Source: Planctomycetota bacterium (GTDB lineage: Bacteria; Planctomycetota; Phycisphaerae; WQYP01). From it: a DNA stretch of 5,235 nt. The position numbers and the translations under genes are program-made. A model generated the notes under the pieces. That model was not told the DNA's origin. It ran no database searches and saw only the letters and a list, made by a program, of their open reading frames with translations. Location of the stretch: NCBI GenBank assembly GCA_021852225.1, contig JAJZOA010000300.1:1-5235 (forward strand), written 5' to 3'. Positions 1 through 5,235 of this stretch are shown here, in pieces (the stretch's first letter is position 1; each line of letters opens with the position of its first letter).

Positions 1-30
1 AAACGTAACGACCAAACATAGGAGCGACAC

Positions 31-48
31 CCGGGCGGCATCGCCCGG
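31..48. other. GC-rich hairpin near the left edge
   Basis: A perfect 7-bp inverted repeat, CCGGGCG (31-37) and CGCCCGG (42-48), encloses a 4-nt loop (GCAT). One forward frame has a stop at 19-21 (TAG), so this could be the 3' hairpin of a gene ending just inside the window. There is no T tract on either strand after the stem, so it is not a canonical intrinsic terminator. The repeat is directly visible; any role is inference. Confidence 0.35.
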
Positions 49-182
49 AAAAGGCGTCCGCTTATATGACGCGCAGGTTAAATAAAAATAAGCCACTTTT
101 TGCGCAGTCGCCTATTTATGCGGCTTATATTCGCGAACATGGGTGTTGTCTTGAATCTAATCGCATGCGGTCGATCTTCAAC

Positions 183-212
183 TTGCATAAACCACCTGCA
201 ATAGCGCATAAT
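183..212 (+). promoter_or_regulatory. Candidate sigma70-type promoter of the ATP-grasp operon
   Basis: The hexamers are TTGCAT (183-188) and CATAAT (207-212) with an 18-nt spacer. The -10 matches consensus at 5 of 6 positions and the -35 at 3 of 6. Transcription would begin near 219, giving a leader of about 40 nt before the preferred ATG at 259. It is the best placed candidate in the 258 nt upstream of the operon; the rest of that stretch holds only the hairpin at 31-48 and no convincing gene. Confidence 0.35.
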
Positions 213-222
213 CTCCAGCGGC

Positions 223-248
223 GGAGGCTGGTATGCGATTTTGCAGGA
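223..248 (+). promoter_or_regulatory. Ambiguous ribosome binding region of the ATP-grasp gene
   Basis: Two Shine-Dalgarno-like elements are present. GGAGG at 223-227 lies 5 nt before an ATG at 233 that is out of frame with the ATP-grasp gene and opens a 43-codon reading frame ending at 362-364. It also lies 13 nt before an in-frame TTG at 241. The weaker CAGGA at 244-248 lies 10 nt before the in-frame ATG at 259. The stronger element therefore points away from the family-consistent start. Confidence 0.4.
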
Positions 249-258
249 CTGGCTTCCT

Positions 259-1692
259 ATGTTTGAGGAATATCAACTGGACGGGCTTTTCGACGAGATG
301 TTCGAAAGCCCAGGCAAGACACGGCCGCATTATGCTGCTTTGCTTCACCGCATCAACGCTCTAGGCGAAAATTCGCTTCAACAGCGCCGCAAAATGGCGG
401 ACCTCTGCTTTCGTAACCAGGGCATCACCTTTACTGTCTACAAAGACGCCCAGGGGGTGGAGAAAATCTTCCCCTTTGATCTGATGCCGCGCATTATTCC
501 AGCGGCGGAATGGGCCACTATTGAAAAAGGCCTCGTGCAGCGCATTACCGCACTGAACATGTTCTGCCACGATATTTACCACCAGCAGCGCATTCTGCGG
601 GAAAACATTATCGAGCCAGATCTGATTTACGGCGCCAAAATGTTCCGCCGCGAAATGATGGGGGTCGATGTTCCCAAAGGGCTGTATATCACCATTTGCG
701 GCACGGACCTTATTCGTGACAAAGCCGGTGAATATCTGGTGCTGGAGGACAATTGCCGCACACCCAGCGGCGTTTCTTACGTTCTGGAAAACCGCGCCAT
801 TATGAAGCGCGTTTTCCCGGTCCTGTTTGAAAGTGCCCATGTCCGGGCAATAGAGGATTATCCGCACAATCTTCTTCAGAGCCTTAAATACCTGGCTCCG
901 CATCAGAACGACAACCCCAATGTGGTTGTCCTCACGCCGGGCGTATTTAATTCCGCCTATTACGAACACAGTTTTCTGGCCCGGCAGATGGGCCTGGAAC
1001 TGGTGGAAGGCCGCGATCTGCTGGTGGAGCAGAATTATGTCTATATGCGCACCACCGCCGGCCTAAAACGGGTGGATGTCATTTACCGCCGCGTAGATGA
1101 CGACTTCCTGGACCCGCTCTGCTTCCGGCCGGACAGCCTGCTGGGCGTTCCGGGGCTTATGAATGCCTATCGCCTGGGAAATATAGGTCTGGCAAATTCG
1201 GTCGGCACAGGCGTGTGTGATGACAAAGCCGTGTATCCGTTCCTGCCGGACATGATCCGTTTTTATCTGAAGGAAGAACCTCTTCTTAAAAATGTCCACA
1301 CATATATTTGCGCACGTCCAAACGACTGTCAATATGTACTGGAACACCTGCATGAACTTGTCGTGAAATCCACCAACGAAGCCGGCGGCTACGGCATGTT
1401 GATGGGCCACCAGGCCACCGCGCAAGAGCGGGCGGAATTCGCCGATAAAATCCGCCATGATCCGCGAAATTTTATCGCCCAGCCGGTGATTCAGTTAAGC
1501 CAGCACCCCAGCCTGGTCGATTCGCGCTTTGAAGGACGCCGTATAGACCTGCGCCCCTATATCCTTTGCGGCCAGAAAACCGTCATCATGCCCGGCGGCC
1601 TGACGCGCGTGGCTCTGAAAAAGGGCAGCCTTGTGGTGAACAGCTCCCAGGGCGGCGGCAGCAAAGACACCTGGGTTTTAGAGGAGAATTGA
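259..1692 (+). CDS. Circularly permuted ATP-grasp protein (COG2308 / DUF404-DUF407 type), predicted amidoligase
   Basis: This 477-residue protein is full length for the circularly permuted ATP-grasp family. Members are predicted to use ATP to activate a carboxylate and join it to an amine; the substrate is unknown. Visible family landmarks are GITFTVY and [15 protein letters not shown] near the N-terminus, the acidic motif [18 protein letters not shown] (E163, N165 and R167 as likely Mg/ATP ligands), [15 protein letters not shown] in the middle, [13 protein letters not shown] (K370 and the glycine loop 376-379), RRIDLRPY (D430, R432) and [14 protein letters not shown] at 461-474. The acidic motif precedes the lysine/glycine-loop segment, the reverse of a classical ATP-grasp and the sign of the permutation. 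There is no signal peptide or membrane segment, so it is probably cytosolic. ATG 259 was chosen because relatives begin close to the FDEMFE segment; an in-frame TTG at 241 would add six residues. The alpha-E gene follows after 2 nt. Family is near certain; reaction is inference. Confidence 0.93.
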   Translation: MFEEYQLDGLFDEMFESPGKTRPHYAALLHRINALGENSLQQRRKMADLCFRNQGITFTVYKDAQGVEKIFPFDLMPRIIPAAEWATIEKGLVQRITALNMFCHDIYHQQRILRENIIEPDLIYGAKMFRREMMGVDVPKGLYITICGTDLIRDKAGEYLVLEDNCRTPSGVSYVLENRAIMKRVFPVLFESAHVRAIEDYPHNLLQSLKYLAPHQNDNPNVVVLTPGVFNSAYYEHSFLARQMGLELVEGRDLLVEQNYVYMRTTAGLKRVDVIYRRVDDDFLDPLCFRPDSLLGVPGLMNAYRLGNIGLANSVGTGVCDDKAVYPFLPDMIRFYLKEEPLLKNVHTYICARPNDCQYVLEHLHELVVKSTNEAGGYGMLMGHQATAQERAEFADKIRHDPRNFIAQPVIQLSQHPSLVDSRFEGRRIDLRPYILCGQKTVIMPGGLTRVALKKGSLVVNSSQGGGSKDTWVLEEN

Positions 1693-1694
1693 CC

Positions 1695-2789
1695 ATGCAC
1701 GTCGAGAATTTCCGCAGAGGTCCCGGTGACAGCCGACCCGCGATCGGACGGGCCCTGCTGGCCCGGGTGGCCGACTCCGGCTACTGGATGGGACGCTATA
1801 TTGAACGGGCCGAACAGATCGCCCGAATTCTGCTGGTCAGCAATGATGTATTGACCGGGGCCGGCGGCGTGGATGAGGAATTCGCCCGCCAGGTCGCGGG
1901 CGATGTGCTGCGCATCACGCAGTGCGAATACATGCTTAATGAACTGGCCACGCCCGGCAGCCCGCCTGAAAAAATCGTGACCGCTATCACACGTTATATG
2001 GTAATGGACCGCCAGAACCCGGGCAGTCTTATTAACTGTGTCACCAAGGCCCGCGAAAACGCCCGCGGCATTCGCGAACAGATTTCCAATGAAATGTGGG
2101 AACATATCAACACACTTTATTGGATGATGCTTTCACCGGAAACCGATGCCAGACTCAACGATTCACCCCAGGAGATTCTCCGGCATGTCATGACCGGGTC
2201 GCTGTTGTTTCAGGGCCTGACCGACCAGACCATGGAACATGGCCAGGCATGGCTGTTCATCGGCCTGGCCCGCTACCTCGAACGCGTGGATATTACCTGC
2301 CGCATACTTGCGGCCAAATGCTCCACACTGGCCCGCGTGGACGGATCGATGGAAGAACCGCTGCGGGTCATTCATTGGATGGCGGTTCTGCGGACCTGCT
2401 GCTGCATTGAAGCCTACCGCCGCGCCAACCTTGGCGAAGTGGACCCGACCCGCGTGGCCACCTTCATTATTTTTGAAGCCGCCATTCCCCGCAGCGTGCA
2501 TTTCTGCGTGCGCGCCGCCCTGGAATCTGTGGACCAGATCCGCACCATGCTGGTGGCTGATACCGGTCGTGAAGCCCAGCGCATTCTGGGCCGGCTATAC
2601 GCGGACCTGCAATATTCTCAGATTCTGCCGCGCCCGCATGACGACCTGCTGACCTTCATAGAGGAAATTCGCGCCGGTGCCTCTCAGGCGGCTATTGCGG
2701 TGCAGGAACAATGGCTCATGCGACCGGGAAGCCCGCCGAATTCTTCCCCGGCGACATCCAATGGATCTCCGGTCCTTGCCATAAGGTGA
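1695..2789 (+). CDS. Alpha-E domain protein (COG2307 / DUF403 type)
   Basis: The 364-residue protein belongs to the all-helical alpha-E family, which occurs beside, or fused to, the permuted ATP-grasp protein. Its biochemical role is unknown. The diagnostic N-terminal segment LLARVADSGYWMGRYIERAE lies at residues 21-40. A second copy of the core motif, RYLER at 193-197, echoes RYIER at 34-38 and suggests an internally repeated helical fold. The conserved C-terminal stretch TFIEEIRAGASQAAIAVQEQ ends the domain, and a roughly 25-residue Pro/Ser-rich tail follows. Three consecutive cysteines (235-237) sit before IEAYRRA. ATG 1695 was chosen because AGGAG at 1682-1686 lies 8 nt upstream and it starts 2 nt after the previous stop; an upstream extension in this frame would overlap the ATP-grasp gene. 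The next gene starts 4 nt downstream. No membrane segment is seen. Family assignment is firm; function is open. Confidence 0.92.
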   Translation: MHVENFRRGPGDSRPAIGRALLARVADSGYWMGRYIERAEQIARILLVSNDVLTGAGGVDEEFARQVAGDVLRITQCEYMLNELATPGSPPEKIVTAITRYMVMDRQNPGSLINCVTKARENARGIREQISNEMWEHINTLYWMMLSPETDARLNDSPQEILRHVMTGSLLFQGLTDQTMEHGQAWLFIGLARYLERVDITCRILAAKCSTLARVDGSMEEPLRVIHWMAVLRTCCCIEAYRRANLGEVDPTRVATFIIFEAAIPRSVHFCVRAALESVDQIRTMLVADTGREAQRILGRLYADLQYSQILPRPHDDLLTFIEEIRAGASQAAIAVQEQWLMRPGSPPNSSPATSNGSPVLAIR

Positions 2790-2793
2790 CACA

Positions 2794-3801
2794 ATGCTTC
2801 TGAAAACGACCCATGTAACTGAACTCGAATACTCCGGTTTGATTGCCGAAACCGTTATGGAATTGCGCATGGCACCCCGCCAGGAACAGCGCCAGCACCG
2901 GCTATCGTTTGACTTGAGCGTAGGGCCGCCATCGCAGATTCGCAACTATTTCGACTGGCTGGGCAACACAGTACATACATTTTCGATTAACGGCCTGCAC
3001 CGCCGTATTAAGATTATCGCTGTCAGCGTGGTGGATACCGCCCGGCGAACCATTGAACTGCCCGCAGTTACAGACCGCTGGCCGCTGGAATCCGGCTTGG
3101 ATTACACTCTTTTTGATTTTCTGCAACTACAGGACCCGGTAGCCGATTGCGGGGAACTCGAAGCCCTGACCAAAAAAATGACGCCTGAGCGTGGTTCGCC
3201 CCTGCATGAACTTGTCCTGGGAATTGTCGGCATGATCGGCCGCGACTTTCGCTATGAACAAGGCATCACCACCGCAACGTCTACTATTGCCGACGTGTTG
3301 AAACATGGGGGCGGAGTCTGCCAGGACTTTACGCATCTGATGATTGCCCTGCTCCGAAAGCTGGGCGTGCCGGCACGCTATGTAAGCGGGTTTATTTACG
3401 CCGGCCACCGCGGCTACCGTGGTGCATCACAAACCCATGCGTGGGTTGAGGTTTTCTTTCCCTCGATCGGCTGGATCGGTTTTGACCCCACCAACGGCTG
3501 CGCCACCGGAGAAAATTTTGTTAAGATAGCGGTCGGTCGCCACTACCGCGATGTGCCTCCCCACCGGGGTGTATACCGCAGCAACGCCAAAGAAACGATG
3601 AAAGTTGAAGTGAATACCGAAGAACTGGCAGAAGTTTCCAACCGGCTGGTTGGTGAACGCGTGCTTCCGCTGGATGTGCCGGTTCTAAATGGAAATATCA
3701 GCGGCCAATACGCCCTGGGAATGCTGGACGAACAGGTGCAGCAGCAACAGCAAACCTGTCGCCCAATAGTAAATTTCTGCACCAATCCGCGTCTCTTGTG
3801 A
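2794..3801 (+). CDS. Transglutaminase-like superfamily protein (COG1305 type) with Gln-rich C-terminal tail
   Basis: This is a 335-residue protein of the transglutaminase/cysteine-protease fold. Residues 1 to about 90 form the N-terminal beta domain typical of bacterial members, starting LLKTTHVTELEYSG. The catalytic domain carries an intact Cys-His-Asp triad: C176 in GGGVCQDFTH, H215 in SQTHAWVEVFF and D231 in GWIGFDPTNG. Such enzymes hydrolyse or transfer amide bonds; beside a permuted ATP-grasp the usual prediction is processing of an amide-linked peptide or tag. The conserved core ends near residue 274 (MKVEV). It is followed by about 60 extra residues containing five consecutive glutamines (316-320). 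No signal peptide is seen. AAGGTG at 2783-2788 lies 5 nt before ATG 2794, and the alpha-E stop ends only 4 nt upstream, so translation is probably coupled. This is the last gene of the operon. Family and triad are clear; substrate is unknown. Confidence 0.92.
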   Translation: MLLKTTHVTELEYSGLIAETVMELRMAPRQEQRQHRLSFDLSVGPPSQIRNYFDWLGNTVHTFSINGLHRRIKIIAVSVVDTARRTIELPAVTDRWPLESGLDYTLFDFLQLQDPVADCGELEALTKKMTPERGSPLHELVLGIVGMIGRDFRYEQGITTATSTIADVLKHGGGVCQDFTHLMIALLRKLGVPARYVSGFIYAGHRGYRGASQTHAWVEVFFPSIGWIGFDPTNGCATGENFVKIAVGRHYRDVPPHRGVYRSNAKETMKVEVNTEELAEVSNRLVGERVLPLDVPVLNGNISGQYALGMLDEQVQQQQQTCRPIVNFCTNPRLL

Positions 3802-3828
3802 ACGCCCGGAGGGACGACGCGACGGCCC

Positions 3829-3852
3829 GGAAAGACCGCTCGAAATCAGCGG
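3829..3852 (-). terminator. Weak terminator-like hairpin at the 3' end of smpB
   Basis: Read on the - strand, CCGCT (3852-3848) and AGCGG (3840-3836) form a perfect 5-bp stem with a 7-nt loop, followed by TCTTT (3835-3831). The stem overlaps the smpB stop codon. The stem and T tract are short, so termination would be weak. No separate terminator for the transglutaminase gene was found in the 44-nt convergent gap 3802-3845. Confidence 0.3.
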
Positions 3853-4382
3853 CGGCGGATAGCCCGGTCCATGGCTCGCTGGGCATCGCGCTTTTTAATG
3901 TCCTGCCGTTTGTCGAACTGCGCTTTGCCGATTGCCAGCGCCAGCAGCACCTTGGCATAGCCGCGCTGAAAATAGATTGCCAGCGGAATCAAAGTGGTTC
4001 CCGGCTGTTTGGCCATATGATGCGAAATGCGCAGAATTTCCCTCCGATGCAGGAGCAAACTGCGATTGCGAGTCGGATCGTGATTAAATTGATTGGCCTG
4101 CTCATATTCTTCGATATGGCAGCCCATCAGCGTTATTTTGCCGTCGCGCAAAATCGCAAACGAGCCAGCCAATTGAACCCGGCCAAGTCGCACGCTTTTT
4201 ACTTCGCTGCCCACAAGAGAAATCCCGGCTTCCCATTTTTCGAGGACGTGATAATCATGATGGGCGCGGCGGTTTTCAATTCGCGGAGAAAGCTTGATCT
4301 GCCGAGCCTCCGCCGCTGCGGCCGGCACCTTCTTGCCTTTGCCCCCCCCGCCGCCTGTATTGTGGTGCATTGCCTTGGCCAT
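3846..4382 (-). CDS. smpB: SsrA-binding protein SmpB
   Basis: SmpB binds tmRNA (SsrA) and delivers it to stalled ribosomes in trans-translation, rescuing the ribosome and tagging the nascent peptide. The 178-residue protein shows the whole SmpB core: NRRAHHDYHVLEKWEAGISL (37-56), GSEVKSVRLG, GCHIEEYEQANQFNHDPTR, SLLLHRREI, TLIPLAIYF and the GKAQFDKRQDIKKRD segment. The basic C-terminal tail (AQRAMDRAIRRR) normally enters the mRNA channel. The position before DKR holds Phe where E. coli has His; aromatic residues are, as I recall, common there. The first ~35 residues are a low-complexity extension (five Gly, several Lys, four Ala), making the protein somewhat longer than the usual ~150-160. 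I chose ATG 4382 (MAKAMHHN) although its ribosome binding site is weak. ATG 4370 is the alternative, and an ATG at 4436 would add 18 uncharacteristic residues. smpB lies 186 nt downstream of tRNA-Leu on the same strand and converges with the transglutaminase gene. Identity is secure; the start is not. Confidence 0.95.
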   Translation of the reverse strand: MAKAMHHNTGGGGGKGKKVPAAAAEARQIKLSPRIENRRAHHDYHVLEKWEAGISLVGSEVKSVRLGRVQLAGSFAILRDGKITLMGCHIEEYEQANQFNHDPTRNRSLLLHRREILRISHHMAKQPGTTLIPLAIYFQRGYAKVLLALAIGKAQFDKRQDIKKRDAQRAMDRAIRRR

Positions 4383-4465
4383 AAATTTAAGAATTCCGTG
4401 GCCGATTATCGACCGGAAAGTGGAACATACGGGCAAACAAGGGCTTAACCGTTCCCCTCATAACT

Positions 4466-4492
4466 CTTAAATCCCGCTGAAGGCGGCTTAAG
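4466..4492. repeat. Two-part inverted repeat upstream of smpB
   Basis: An outer 5-bp pair, CTTAA (4466-4470) with TTAAG (4488-4492), brackets an inner 4-bp pair, CCGC (4474-4477) with GCGG (4483-4486), and a 5-nt loop. In the smpB direction it would form an interrupted hairpin in the tRNA-Leu/smpB spacer. It lacks a following T tract. Function is unknown. Confidence 0.35.
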
Positions 4493-4548
4493 CAACCGAT
4501 TTCCCCCTGATTCTCGCATCGATCGCGCCGGTATTAATAACTGTCGCC

Positions 4549-4566
4549 GATAATTACGAAATTATC
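4549..4566. repeat. AT-rich hairpin just 3' of tRNA-Leu
   Basis: A perfect 7-bp inverted repeat, GATAATT (4549-4555) and AATTATC (4560-4566), has a 4-nt loop. It begins 2 nt beyond the tRNA-Leu discriminator base. It may help 3' processing or transcription termination, but no T tract follows on the - strand. Confidence 0.4.
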
Positions 4567-4568
4567 AT

Positions 4569-4652
4569 TGCCCGGGACAGGATTCGAACCTGCAAGAGCT
4601 TGCGCCCACCAGCACCTCAAGCTGGCGCGTCTGCCAATTTCGCCACCCGGGC
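4569..4652 (-). tRNA. tRNA-Leu, anticodon GAG
   Basis: The 84-nt class II tRNA reads from 4652 to 4569 on the - strand. The acceptor stem is GCCCGGG paired with CCCGGGC plus discriminator A. The D stem is GCG/CGC, the anticodon stem CCAGC/GCTGG with loop TTGAGGT (anticodon GAG, reading CUC and CUU codons), and the T arm has GCAGG, the loop TTCGAAT and CCTGT. A long variable arm, GGGC-GCAA-GCTC, is typical of tRNA-Leu. The CCA end is not encoded and must be added after transcription. A promoter lies just upstream at 4669-4698. Confidence 0.95.
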
Positions 4653-4668
4653 GATTTTCCAAGTCACT

Positions 4669-4698
4669 AATATAGCCGCAGCCTGCCCGTTCCAACAA
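4669..4698 (-). promoter_or_regulatory. Candidate promoter of tRNA-Leu
   Basis: On the - strand the -10 hexamer TATATT (4674-4669) lies 16 nt before the mature tRNA 5' end. Possible -35 elements are TTGTTG (4698-4693, 18-nt spacer) or TTGGAA (4695-4690, 15-nt spacer). Position and hexamers fit a sigma70-type tRNA promoter. Confidence 0.45.
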
Positions 4699-4903
4699 GT
4701 GCCAGCCGGAACCGCCGCGTTTGGGGGCAACGCGTCCGCCAATTGATATTCCAGCACCTCGGTCGACAAATTGCAGATTAGGTCTCCAGACCTGCACGCG
4801 GTCTTCCTATTTTTTTCCGAAACCGTCCCGATTGCGGCCTGCCCCCTCCACCCATTTTGACCCTCCCCCAGAAAATCGGCAGACCCGCATCGAAAATGGC
4901 GGC

Positions 4904-4932
4904 TTGTGGGTGAGACAAAAGTTGATTAAAAT
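4904..4932 (+). promoter_or_regulatory. Promoter of tRNA-Gln
   Basis: TTGTGG (4904-4909) and TAAAAT (4927-4932) are separated by the ideal 17 nt. The -10 ends 20 nt before the mature tRNA 5' end. This is the best sigma70-like promoter in the window. Confidence 0.55.
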
Positions 4933-4952
4933 CGTAAAAAGTTGCCACTCCT

Positions 4953-5023
4953 TGGGGGATGGTGTAACGGTAGCACAGCAGACTCTGAATCTGTTTGTCT
5001 AGGTTCGAATCCTAGTCCCCCAG
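4953..5023 (+). tRNA. tRNA-Gln, anticodon CUG
   Basis: This is a 71-nt tRNA. The acceptor stem TGGGGGA/TCCCCCA has the U1-A72 pair characteristic of bacterial tRNA-Gln and discriminator G. The D stem is GTG/CAC and the anticodon stem GCAGA/TCTGT with loop CTCTGAA (anticodon CUG, reading CAG). The T arm is CTAGG, loop TTCGAAT, CCTAG. The CCA end is not encoded. Four T residues follow directly at 5024-5027, too few for a convincing terminator. Confidence 0.96.
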
Positions 5024-5090
5024 TTTTAGTCGACCCGCCGAAGCAAGGGGGCCGCAAATCGAGCAGCCGATCAGGATAGTCCCAGCGGAG

Positions 5091-5116
5091 TGCGATTGAA
5101 GTGCTCATGCATCGCA
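5091..5116 (+). repeat. Inverted repeat upstream of the right-edge gene
   Basis: TGCGAT (5091-5096) and ATCGCA (5111-5116) form a perfect 6-bp stem with a 14-nt loop. The overlapping pair GATTG/CAATC offers a mutually exclusive 5-bp alternative. It lies 80 nt before the start at 5196. It could be an operator or leader structure, but no role can be shown. Confidence 0.3.
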
Positions 5117-5195
5117 ATCTGTGGAGGCCTAAGAAACTATCTCAAAAGAGGGTTTTCCGTTACAATCATGACCGGTATTAAGAAAGGAGCCATGG

Positions 5196-5235
5196 ATGGC
5201 CAAGCGTAAAAAAGCGGTGGAACCGCTGCCCACGA
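5196..5235 (+). CDS. Start of an unidentified protein gene (truncated by the window edge)
   Basis: Only the first 13 codons are present: MAKRKKAVEPLPT, a Lys/Arg-rich start. A strong ribosome binding site, AAAGGAG (5183-5189), lies 6 nt before ATG 5196. The ATG four bases earlier (5192) hits a stop after five codons and is rejected as the start. A possible -10, TACAAT (5161-5166), has no clear -35. The gene lies 172 nt downstream of tRNA-Gln on the same strand. There is too little sequence to assign a family. Confidence 0.6.
   Translation, partial: MAKRKKAVEPLPT

Larger units (their letters stand above)
4383..4568. other. Intergenic region between tRNA-Leu and smpB
   Basis: This 186-nt gap has no supportable gene. 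On the - strand GATAAT (4410-4405) could be a -10 for smpB, but no good -35 lies 16-18 nt upstream. Two inverted repeats are listed separately (4466-4492 and 4549-4566). Confidence 0.5.
4653..4952. other. Intergenic region between divergent tRNA genes
   Basis: This 300-nt stretch holds no supportable protein gene. It contains the two tRNA promoters at its ends, a 6-bp hairpin at 4716-4734 (CGCGTT/AACGCG, 7-nt loop), a 5-bp hairpin at 4780-4793 (AGGTC/GACCT) and a run of seven T at about 4810-4817. A strongly pyrimidine-rich stretch runs from roughly 4840 to 4870 on the + strand. Confidence 0.5.

Noticed and set aside
1..20. Possible divergent - strand gene starting with ATG at 19-17
   Set aside because: There is no Shine-Dalgarno sequence on that strand and only six codons are visible; it cannot be supported.
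88..128. Inverted repeat ATAAGCC / GGCTTAT in the upstream region
   Set aside because: 7-bp arms with a 27-nt loop in AT-rich sequence are easily explained by chance.
66..266. A 66-codon + strand open frame upstream of the ATP-grasp gene
   Set aside because: It has no ribosome binding site, no recognisable family and overlaps the likely promoter and the ATP-grasp start; probably chance.
361..2501. Several long - strand open frames under the ATP-grasp and alpha-E genes
   Set aside because: These are shadows of well-conserved + strand genes in GC-rich sequence and lack recognisable domains.
3804..3831. Direct repeat GCCCGGA in the convergent gap (3804-3810 and 3825-3831)
   Set aside because: It is too short, in GC-rich sequence, and forms no terminator structure.
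3798..4448. A 216-codon + strand open frame
   Set aside because: It lies antisense to smpB, which is unmistakable on the - strand; the product has no family features.
4864..4871. TCCCCCAG upstream of tRNA-Gln, matching the tRNA 3' end, as a possible attachment-site duplicate
   Set aside because: The match is only 8 nt and low in complexity, lies upstream rather than downstream of the gene, and no integrase is present.
4534..5117. Open frames running through the tRNA-Leu and tRNA-Gln genes on both strands
   Set aside because: They cross complete tRNA genes and their promoters and have no family features.

Overview
The window is bacterial, moderately GC-rich and gene-dense. Its core is a three-gene operon on the + strand. 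It encodes a circularly permuted ATP-grasp protein (COG2308 type, 259-1692), an alpha-E domain protein (COG2307 type, 1695-2789) and a transglutaminase-like cysteine protease homologue (COG1305 type, 2794-3801). The gaps are only 2 and 4 nt, so the genes are almost certainly co-transcribed and translationally coupled. The order matches the 'ATP-grasp / alpha-E / transglutaminase' neighbourhood that comparative genomics predicts to be an amidoligase (peptide-bond-forming) system. To my knowledge its substrate and product are still not established.

Layout. Positions 1-258 hold a GC-rich hairpin, a plausible sigma70-type promoter (183-212) and an ambiguous translation start region. Next comes the operon. 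A 44-nt convergent gap (3802-3845) separates it from smpB on the - strand (3846-4382), the tmRNA partner protein of trans-translation. Upstream of smpB on the same strand lies tRNA-Leu(GAG) (4569-4652). Diverging from it across 300 nt is tRNA-Gln(CUG) on the + strand (4953-5023). Both tRNAs have recognisable promoters and neither encodes its CCA end. At the right edge a new + strand gene starts at 5196 with a strong ribosome binding site; only 13 codons are visible.

Organism. No gene here fixes the taxon. The SmpB core sequence and the lack of encoded CCA resemble what I recall from Planctomycetota (possibly Phycisphaerae-like), but this is a weak, memory-based impression.

How the genes work together. 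By family, the ATP-grasp protein would activate a carboxylate with ATP and join it to an amine. The transglutaminase-like protein would cleave or transfer an amide bond. The alpha-E protein is a helical partner of unknown activity. No Anbu/HslV-like peptidase, which accompanies some versions of this cluster, is present next to it here. smpB and the two tRNAs are housekeeping translation genes with no evident link to the operon. No mobile element, CRISPR array or phage gene was seen.
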